From NCBI GenBank assembly GCA_004001285.1, contig AP018697.1:3038001-3102000 (forward strand): a stretch of 64,000 nt of DNA, in the 5' to 3' direction. Positions 9,107-15,564 of this stretch are shown one piece after another (positions within the stretch are counted from its first letter, which is position 1; the number at the start of each line of letters is the position of its first letter). A program made the position numbers and the translations under genes. This stretch comes from Arthrobacter sp. MN05-02 (lineage in GTDB: Bacteria; Actinomycetota; Actinomycetes; Actinomycetales; Micrococcaceae). The notes below the pieces were generated by a model, which was given only the letters and a program-made list of their open reading frames with translations, had not been told where the DNA came from and did not search any database.

Positions 9107-9754
9107 ATGACCATCCTCAGCACGCAGGAGATCCTCGACGCCGGGCTCGATGACTGGCGGAAGTTGCCGCAGGCCCTGCACGTCCGGTTCCTGACCGGGG
9201 ACTTCACCACCGGCCTGGCCTTCGTCTCGGGGGTCGGCGAGCTGGCGGAGGCTGCCGGCCACCATCCGGACATCGCCCTGGCCTATCCCCACGTCGACGT
9301 GACACTGATCAGCCACGACGCCTCCGGCGTGACGGGACGCGACGTCGACCTCGCCCGGCGGATCAGCGACCTGGCCGGGAAGCGCGGCATCAGCGCCGAT
9401 CCGGCAGCGCCCACCGTCGTCGAGCTCGCCCTCGACACCGCCGACCCGGCTGCCATCGGCCCGTTCTGGGCCGCCCTGCTGACCGGCGATGCGCAGGCCG
9501 TGGCCGGGGACGACGTCGTCGACCCGACCGGGCGCGTGCCACTGCTCTGGTTCCAGCACACCGAGGCGCACGAGACGCCGCGGCAGCGCTTCCACCTCGA
9601 CGTCTGGGTGCCGCACGATGCGGCGGAAGCACGCATCGCCGCTGCGGTCGCCGCCGGGGGCACCGTGGTCGACGACGCCGCAGCGCCGTCGTTCACCGTC
9701 CTGGCCGATGCAGAGGGCAACCGGGCCTGCGTCTGCACGACCCTCGACCGCTGA
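9107..9754 (+). CDS. Pterin-4a-carbinolamine dehydratase / VOC (glyoxalase-like) fusion protein
   Basis: 215 residues. Residues 1-95 are a 4a-hydroxytetrahydrobiopterin dehydratase-like domain: WRKLPQALHVRF, then GELAEAAGHHPDIALAYPHVDVTL with the characteristic HHP motif and a later histidine. Residues 105-215 are a glyoxalase/VOC-like domain (VVELALDTADPAAIGPFWAALL, and LWFQHTEAHETPRQRFHLDVWV). Similar two-domain proteins exist in actinobacteria; whether the first domain still recycles pterin cofactor is unknown. A -10 box 6 nt upstream suggests a leaderless mRNA, and the gene is 16 bp from an FAD monooxygenase, which suggests co-transcription. Confidence 0.82.
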   Translation: MTILSTQEILDAGLDDWRKLPQALHVRFLTGDFTTGLAFVSGVGELAEAAGHHPDIALAYPHVDVTLISHDASGVTGRDVDLARRISDLAGKRGISADPAAPTVVELALDTADPAAIGPFWAALLTGDAQAVAGDDVVDPTGRVPLLWFQHTEAHETPRQRFHLDVWVPHDAAEARIAAAVAAGGTVVDDAAAPSFTVLADAEGNRACVCTTLDR

Positions 9755-9770
9755 GCCTGTGGTCCGGGCG

Positions 9771-11336
9771 ATGACCACCGCGGAGGACGGGACCGGCCGG
9801 GATGCCGAGGCCGTGGACGTCCTGGTGGTCGGCGCGGGTCCCACGGGTCTGATGCTGGCGAACTGGCTGGTGACGCTGGGCCTCGACGTCGCGCTGCTCG
9901 ACGGCAAGGACGGCCCCACGCGGGAGTCCAGGGCCCTGGGCGTCCATTCGCGGTCCATGGAGATCTACGACCAGCTCGGCGTCGTCGACCACGTGCTCGC
10001 GGAAGCCGTTCATGCCGAGTCCCTTCGGCAGGGTTTCGAGCGCCGATCCTTCGCGCCCATCCCGCTGACAGGGCTGGGGCGCGGGCTCACACCCTACCCC
10101 GGGATGTACATGCTGGAGCAGAGCGCCAACGAGCGCATCCTCGCCGACAACCTCGACGCGATCGGAGGATCCGTCCGGTGGAAGCACCGGGTGTCCTCGC
10201 TCGAGCAGGTGGACGGCGGCGTCCTCGCCGTCGTCGACGGGCCCGACGGCTCCTCGTTTCTCCGAGCGCGCTTCGCCGTCGGGTGCGACGGAGCGTCGTC
10301 GACCGTCCGCACCTCGACGGGCACGGCGTTCGAGGGGACCACCAGCAAGCAGACCTTCTACCTCGTGGATGCGCTCGGCGTCAGCGGGCTCGCCCCCGCC
10401 TCCGTGAACATCCGGCAGGGTGCCGCCGAGTTCCTCCTCGCCTTCCCCATGCGCTCGCACGGCGGCCGGAACGGCCAGCGGCTCATCGGAGTCGCCGGCG
10501 ACGACGACGCGGCCGCCATCACGGAGGACTTCGCCCGAGGGCGGATGGCGGAGACGTTCGGGGTCACCTACGAGGACTCCCGCTGGTTCTCCACCTACCG
10601 CGTCCACCACAGGATCGCCGCGCGCTTCCGCGTCGGCGCCGTGCTCCTCGCCGGCGATGCGGCCCACGTCCATTCCCCGGTCGGCGCGCAGGGCATGAAC
10701 ACGGGGCTGCAGGACGCCCACAACCTCGCCTTCAAGCTCGACGACGTCATCACCGGGCGTGCACCCGCCACGCTCCTCGACCGCTACGAGACCGAGCGCC
10801 GGCCTGTGGCCGTGCGTCTTTTGAAGACCACGGACCTGGTGTTCCGCGGCGTCACGTCCCGCTCGGCAGCGGTGGGGCTCGTGCGACGGTACGCGCCCCG
10901 GATCGTCCTGCCCCTCGGCGTGGCACTGCTCCCCCGCCTGCCGGTCGGACGGCGCCTCGCGGGCTACCTCGGCCAGATCCGCATCCGCTACCGGATGGAC
11001 GGGAGCCGGTCTGGACGACGGGACGCCGTGGTGGGGCGGCGCCTGCACTGGACCGGGTCGAACTTCGACGTGCTGCGCACCGCTGCGTGGCAGCTGCACC
11101 TGTACGAGCCGGACGACACCGCGGTACGGCGGGCGCGTGCCGCCGCCGAGGACCTCGACCTGCCCCTCCACGTCTTCCCCACGGTCGGGTCGACCCCGCT
11201 CCGGCCCGGCATGCTCTACCTCGTGCGTCCGGACGGATTCGTGGCCGCGGCAGCGCGTCCGGAGGATGCCGCCGGCGCCTTCGGCCCACCCGGTGGACTA
11301 TCCCCGGCACCACATCACGACAGGAGACGGCCATGA
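9771..11336 (+). CDS. FAD-dependent aromatic monooxygenase (PheA/TfdB-like)
   Basis: 521 residues. The N-terminus has the dinucleotide fold VDVLVVGAGPTGLMLANWL, followed by the FAD/NAD(P)H motif VGCDGASSTVRT near residue 175 and the GDAAH motif (LLAGDAAHVHSPVGAQGMNTG) near 300. This is the class A flavin monooxygenase family that hydroxylates phenols, polyketides or rifamycin-like antibiotics; the substrate is not predictable. The ATG at 9771 is used; an in-frame GTG at 9759 is possible. The stop overlaps the ATG of the downstream zinc-finger gene (ATGA). Confidence 0.85.
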   Translation: MTTAEDGTGRDAEAVDVLVVGAGPTGLMLANWLVTLGLDVALLDGKDGPTRESRALGVHSRSMEIYDQLGVVDHVLAEAVHAESLRQGFERRSFAPIPLTGLGRGLTPYPGMYMLEQSANERILADNLDAIGGSVRWKHRVSSLEQVDGGVLAVVDGPDGSSFLRARFAVGCDGASSTVRTSTGTAFEGTTSKQTFYLVDALGVSGLAPASVNIRQGAAEFLLAFPMRSHGGRNGQRLIGVAGDDDAAAITEDFARGRMAETFGVTYEDSRWFSTYRVHHRIAARFRVGAVLLAGDAAHVHSPVGAQGMNTGLQDAHNLAFKLDDVITGRAPATLLDRYETERRPVAVRLLKTTDLVFRGVTSRSAAVGLVRRYAPRIVLPLGVALLPRLPVGRRLAGYLGQIRIRYRMDGSRSGRRDAVVGRRLHWTGSNFDVLRTAAWQLHLYEPDDTAVRRARAAAEDLDLPLHVFPTVGSTPLRPGMLYLVRPDGFVAAAARPEDAAGAFGPPGGLSPAPHHDRRRP

Positions 11337-11674
11337 CGGACGCCATCGACACCGGCGCACACCCCTCGGGCACCGGTTGCAAGGAATGCGGGGACTCGGA
11401 CGGCTGGTGAGTGCATCTGCGCCGCTGCGCCGCCTGCGGGCAGGTGGGCTGCTGTGACAGCTCGCCCGGTCGGCACGCCTCCGCGCATGCCGCCGCCACC
11501 CTGCATCCCGTGGTCATGTCCTTCGAACCGGGCGAAGACTGGTTCTGGGACTACCGCGTCCAGCAGTTCGTCGAGGGCCGCCCGCTCGCTGCGCCGACCA
11601 GCCACCCGTCGGACCAGCCGGTTCCCGGACCGGCAGGGCGTGTGCCTCCGGACTGGCGGCGCCGCATCTCCTGA
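11333..11674 (+). CDS. UBP-type zinc finger protein, interrupted by an in-frame TGA
   Basis: 113 codons plus stop, all in one frame but with a TGA at 11408-11410. The protein would read GCKECGDSDGW, stop, VHLRRCAACGQVGCCDSS, then a HASAHA stretch: the Cys/His pattern of the ubiquitin-carboxyl-terminal-hydrolase-like zinc finger often found as a small stand-alone actinobacterial protein. Relatives have two tryptophans (WWVHLR) at the break, so the TGA probably replaces a TGG. Either a single nonsense change or a base error. The gene overlaps the monooxygenase by 4 nt. Function of the family in bacteria is unknown. Confidence 0.75.
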
Positions 11675-11765
11675 CACCCTGCGCGCCAGGGACATGGACG
11701 TGGCCGCGACGTCCCGTCGGCGGGGGTTCCTCCGCCGCAGCCTGCCGCGGACCGGGAACGTCCGG

Positions 11766-12144
11766 TCAGGCGGCGCTCGCCCGGGGGAACACACCGTCGA
11801 GGTACGCGCCGAGGAGCCGTGGGCTGAACGGCTTGGCCATGAAATGGTTCGATCCCGCGGCCAGGCACTGTTCCTCCGTGAGCTGTGGAGGCCGTGCGGA
11901 GATCGTGAGGATGTGGGCGTCCGAGCCGACCCTGAGGTGGGCGCAGACGTCGATGCCGTCCGAGTCCGGGAGGTTGAGATCGAGTGTGACGAGCTGCGGG
12001 TCGACGGTCTCCACGAGGGCGCTCCCCTTCGGCGCCCGTGACGGCCTCGTGCACCGTGAAACCCCGTGAGGACAGGACGATCACGAGGAGCTGGCGGATG
12101 TCGGCGTCGTCCTCGATGATCACGGCGTTCCGCTGCTCGTCCAT
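11766..12144 (-). CDS. CheY-like response regulator receiver protein, frameshifted as given
   Basis: About 125 residues after repair, a single receiver domain without an output domain. The N-terminus has the acidic pair (VIIEDDADIRQLL), the phosphoacceptor aspartate lies in LVTLDLNLPDSDG, then come the conserved threonine (ILTISA) and the lysine in FMAKPFSP. The frame breaks in the C4 run 12024-12027; removing one base joins the two halves. The start is the ATG at 12144. No kinase is adjacent; the nearest is the MASE1 histidine kinase at 52.6 kb, with no evidence that they pair. Confidence 0.82.
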
Positions 12145-12258
12145 TCCACCACCCTGCACTGTCGTGATCGCCCCTCGATATGAAGCAACCTTACCTTCCG
12201 GCACGGAAGCATCGCCACCGGGCGGCGCTCCAGGTGCCGGCGGTACCGGCCCGGCTGC

Positions 12259-12671
12259 TCAGGAAGCGTCGTCGTCCCGTTCGGCGGGTGCGTCCGCTGA
12301 CCGGGGAGAGCCGGGGTGCGCCCGGTCGCCCGCGGCATGCGCCACGACGTCGTCGAGCTCGTCGAGGGTGAGGAGATCGCGCCGGAGGTGCCGCGTGCGG
12401 TAGCCCGCCCGGCCCACCATGTGCGCGGAGACCGGGCTCGTGAGCAGCTGGAACACCCAGCACAGCACCAGGAGCGGGACCAGGGCCCAGCTCCCGGAGT
12501 CGACCGCGAGCGCCAGGAGGAACAGCAGGAGCCCGAGGACCCGAGGACCTGCGGCTTGGTGGCCGCGTGCATCCGCGAGAGCAGGTCCGGGAAGCGCACG
12601 AGGCCGATCCCCGCGGCCAGGGACATGAGCGCTCCGCCGATCAGGAGGACGGACACGACGACGTCGACCAT
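12259..12671 (-). CDS. mnhG: Na+/H+ antiporter subunit G (MnhG/MrpG), frameshifted by an 8-bp duplication
   Basis: About 134 residues after repair. Three membrane helices: residues 3-25 (VVSVLLIGGALMSLAAGIGLVR), the conserved FPDLLSRMHAATKPQVLG, then LLLFLALAV and LLVLCWVFQLLTSPVSAHMVGRAGY. The family's MHA-x-KP motif is intact. The frame is broken by a perfect tandem duplication of CCGAGGAC (12533-12548); removing one copy restores the known sequence. The hydrophilic acidic tail is longer than usual. Last gene of the Mrp operon, 4 bp after mnhF. Confidence 0.87.
12533..12548. repeat. 8-bp tandem duplication inside mnhG
   Basis: CCGAGGAC occurs twice head to tail. One copy is incompatible with the conserved MnhG reading frame, so this is a recent duplication or an assembly artefact. 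Confidence 0.9.
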
Positions 12672-12675
12672 GGCG

Positions 12676-12933
12676 TTACTTCCTGTCCGTGACGAACCGC
12701 GCCACCGTGACGGACCCGATGAACCCGACCAGCGAGACCGCGACGAGCAGGACCAGATTATCGAGATGCTGGTTCACCACCATGTTCAGCACCAGCGCCG
12801 CGCCGATGATCGCGACGATGACGTCGAGGGCGAGGACCCGGTCGAGGATCGACGGGCCGCGGACCGCCCGGTAGAGCGCCAGGACGGCCGCGACGGCAAG
12901 TATTCCCCCAACGACATACGTGACCACCGTCAT
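12676..12933 (-). CDS. mnhF: Na+/H+ antiporter subunit F (MnhF/MrpF)
   Basis: 85 residues with three membrane helices. The family core RAVRGPSILDRVLALDVIV lies between helices 1 and 2, followed by LVAVSLVGFIGSVTVARF. Length and spacing are as expected. The ATG at 12933 overlaps the mnhE stop (ATGA). Small essential subunit of the hetero-oligomeric Mrp complex that exchanges cytoplasmic Na+ for external H+. Confidence 0.93.
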   Translation of the reverse strand: MTVVTYVVGGILAVAAVLALYRAVRGPSILDRVLALDVIVAIIGAALVLNMVVNQHLDNLVLLVAVSLVGFIGSVTVARFVTDRK

Positions 12934-13478
12934 CGCCGTGCCTCCTCGGACCGGAGTGCGGCGAGATCGGCCCGGCTTCCCATGATGCGGATGAGCCATG
13001 CCTCCGTCGCGAGGACCTCGGTGCGCACCGCCTCCGCATGCTGTTCCGTCTCGATGTCGAGGCAGTGCAGGTAGAGCGTCGAGGTGGAGCGATCCACCTC
13101 GAGGACGAGGGATCCGGGGATGAGCGAGATCGCGTGGCCGGTCGCCGTGACCAGGAAGTCCGAGTGGCTCCGGAGTTCCACGGCCACGACCGCGTTCCGG
13201 AGGGACGGCCCCTTGCTGATGGCGAGCCAGAACACCTGCACGCTCGCGGCCACGAGCTGGAGGAGGAACCGGCCGATGAACGGCAGGAGCCACAGCACGT
13301 TGAAACGGCCGGTCAGTTCCACGGGGCGCAGGTAGAAGAAGTTGACGATCCCGTACGCGATGATCGCCCCGAAGACGAGGTTGCCGGCACCGAAGTCCTG
13401 CCAGAGTGCGCCCCAGACGAGGACGAGCCAGACGACGAGCGGGAGTTCTGTGAGAAGGGGGATGCGCTGGCGGCTCAT
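12930..13478 (-). CDS. mnhE: Na+/H+ antiporter subunit E (MnhE/MrpE)
   Basis: 182 residues. Two N-terminal membrane helices (LPLVVWLVLVWGALW and NLVFGAIIAYGIVNFF) precede a third at about residues 75-95, then the conserved ATGHAISLIPGSLVLEVD and an acidic soluble tail. Both ends overlap neighbouring genes by 4 nt (mnhD before, mnhF after), typical of a tightly coupled operon. Confidence 0.93.
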   Translation of the reverse strand: MSRQRIPLLTELPLVVWLVLVWGALWQDFGAGNLVFGAIIAYGIVNFFYLRPVELTGRFNVLWLLPFIGRFLLQLVAASVQVFWLAISKGPSLRNAVVAVELRSHSDFLVTATGHAISLIPGSLVLEVDRSTSTLYLHCLDIETEQHAEAVRTEVLATEAWLIRIMGSRADLAALRSEEARR

Positions 13479-15085
13479 CCGTCCGCCCCCGGCCCGAGGA
13501 CGGCCTCGATGTAGGGGGTGCGGTCGAGCATCTCCTGTGCCGCACTGTCGCTGAGCGTGAAGAGAGGCCCTGCCAGGACCGTGAGGGCGAGCCCGAGTGC
13601 AACGAGTCCGATCGTTGGGCCGGTCATGGTGCCCGGGAGCAGCGTCACGGGGTCCTTGCCCGCGAACCGTCCCGTGTCCTCGCCCGTCACATGGCGGGAG
13701 GTCCCCACGCTGGAGCCGTCGGGCTTGCTGGCGAGGAGGATGGGATCCGGGTCGTCGGCGTCGGCCGGGCTGCGCCAGAACGCCCTGTTCCAGACCCGCG
13801 CCATGACCAGGAGCGTCAGCAGGCTGGTCAGCACTCCGCCGGCCACCAGCACGAACGCCAGGGGCGTCCCGAGGGCCACTCCCGCCTGGATCAGCCCGAG
13901 CTTGCCGAGGAAGCCCGAGAACGGCGGGATCCCCGCGAGGTTCATGGCCGGGAGGAAGAAGAGGATCCCGAGGAGCGGCGACAACTTCGCCAGCCCGCCG
14001 AGCCGGTCCATGTTGGCCGTACCGCCCCGCCGCTCGATCAAACCCGTAACGAGGAAGAGGCTCGTCTGCACCGTGATGTGGTGCGCCACGTAGTAGACCG
14101 CCGCTCCGAGGCCCACCCGCGTCGAGATGGCGAGTCCGAAGACCATGTACCCGATGTGGCTGACGAGCGTGAAGGACAGGAGCCTCTTGATCTCCGCCTG
14201 GGCCAGCGCACCGAGGATCCCCACCACCATGGTCAGCAGCGCGACCACCATCAGCAGGGAATTGATGCGGTCGCCCGGGAAGAGCAGTGTCTCGACGCGC
14301 ACCATGGCGTAGACGCCCACCTTGGTCAGCAGGCCGGCGAACACGGCGGTCACGGGCGCCGGCGCGGTGGGGTAGGAGTCCGGGAGCCAGAAGGAGAGCG
14401 GGAAGACCGCGGCCTTGATGCCGAACGCCACGAGCAGCATGAGGTGCAGCACCATCTGCGTCGCCGGGTCCACGGTCTCCAGTTTCACGGCGAGGTCCGC
14501 CATGGTGATCGTGCCGGTCGCCCCGTAGATCATCGCGATGGCGATCAGGAAGAGCATCGACGACACCACGCTGACGACGACGTAGGTCACCCCGGCGCGG
14601 ATACGCGGCGCCGTGCCGCCCAGGGTCATCAGGACGTAGCTCGCGGTGAGGAGGATCTCGAACCCCACGTACAGGTTGAAGAGGTCGCCGGTGAGGAACG
14701 CGTTGGACACCCCGGCCACGAGGATCAGGTAGGTGGGGTGGAAGATCGACACCGGGCCGTCCTCGTCGCCGTCGGACATCCCCTGGCCCGTGGCGTAGAT
14801 CAGCACCGAGAGGCTGACGGCGGACGACACCACGAGCATCAGGGCGGAGAACTGGTCCACCACGAGCACGATGCCGAAGGGCGGCTCCCACCCGCCGAGC
14901 CGCACCGCATGCGTCCCCTCCGAGGGCGCGGCCAGAAGCATCACGACCTCGATGAACAGGGTGACGCCGAGCGTCGTGATGCTCACGACCCGCTGGCCGC
15001 GTGAATGCCGGATGAGGAGGAAGGTGACCGCCGCTCCGAGGAACGGCAGGACGACGGCGAGCGGCGCGAGGTCGGCGGCGATCAT
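13475..15085 (-). CDS. mnhD: Na+/H+ antiporter subunit D (MnhD/MrpD)
   Basis: 536 residues with about 14 membrane helices and the proton-translocating NADH dehydrogenase-like domain shared with complex I ND2/4/5. Recognisable are NLYVGFEILLTASYVL with its helix-5 glutamate, the AAVFPLSFWLPDSYPTAPAPV stretch containing the functional lysine region, and SHIGYMVFGL. It forms one of the ion channels of the Mrp antiporter. It overlaps mnhC by 4 nt. Confidence 0.93.
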   Translation of the reverse strand: MIAADLAPLAVVLPFLGAAVTFLLIRHSRGQRVVSITTLGVTLFIEVVMLLAAPSEGTHAVRLGGWEPPFGIVLVVDQFSALMLVVSSAVSLSVLIYATGQGMSDGDEDGPVSIFHPTYLILVAGVSNAFLTGDLFNLYVGFEILLTASYVLMTLGGTAPRIRAGVTYVVVSVVSSMLFLIAIAMIYGATGTITMADLAVKLETVDPATQMVLHLMLLVAFGIKAAVFPLSFWLPDSYPTAPAPVTAVFAGLLTKVGVYAMVRVETLLFPGDRINSLLMVVALLTMVVGILGALAQAEIKRLLSFTLVSHIGYMVFGLAISTRVGLGAAVYYVAHHITVQTSLFLVTGLIERRGGTANMDRLGGLAKLSPLLGILFFLPAMNLAGIPPFSGFLGKLGLIQAGVALGTPLAFVLVAGGVLTSLLTLLVMARVWNRAFWRSPADADDPDPILLASKPDGSSVGTSRHVTGEDTGRFAGKDPVTLLPGTMTGPTIGLVALGLALTVLAGPLFTLSDSAAQEMLDRTPYIEAVLGPGADG

Positions 15086-15564
15086 CGGGGAACCCCGGCC
15101 GTCGGCCCACCGTCGTACCGGGGGCCGTCATCGGGCACGGGGCCCCCGTCGTCGGAGAATTCGGAAGTATCGGCAGCGATGTCGGCGTCGTCCTCGTAGT
15201 CGTAGCTGTCCTGGTCCGCGACGCGGCGATCCTCGGGGTCGTCCTGGACGCTGTCCTCGCGGCCCAGCACCCACGAGCGGTAGATGATGCCGAGCATGAA
15301 CGCCGTCACGGCGAAGGTGATGACGATCGCCGTCAGGATCAGCGCCTGCGGCAGGCTGTCCGTGTATCCCTCGGCCGGCGTTCCCGCGACATAGAGCGGG
15401 GACTTCCCGCCGCCTCCGCTCATCGCGAGGATCAGGATGTTGGCCCCGTTGCCCATCAGGATCAGGCCCAGGAGCACGCGGGTCAGGCTCCGCTCGAGCA
15501 GCAGGTAGATCCCGGCGGCGAAGAATGCGGCCATCAGCACGATCAGGGTGATATCGACGGTCAC
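15082..15564 (-). CDS. mnhC: Na+/H+ antiporter subunit C (MnhC/MrpC)
   Basis: 160 residues, homologous to NuoK. Three helices occupy residues 4-110, with the conserved GLILMGNGANILIL and the QALILTAIVITFAVTAFML segment. The C-terminal 45 residues are very acidic and rich in Asp/Glu, an extension beyond the usual 110-residue core. It overlaps mnhA(B) by 4 nt. Confidence 0.93.
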   Translation of the reverse strand: MTVDITLIVLMAAFFAAGIYLLLERSLTRVLLGLILMGNGANILILAMSGGGGKSPLYVAGTPAEGYTDSLPQALILTAIVITFAVTAFMLGIIYRSWVLGREDSVQDDPEDRRVADQDSYDYEDDADIAADTSEFSDDGGPVPDDGPRYDGGPTAGVPR

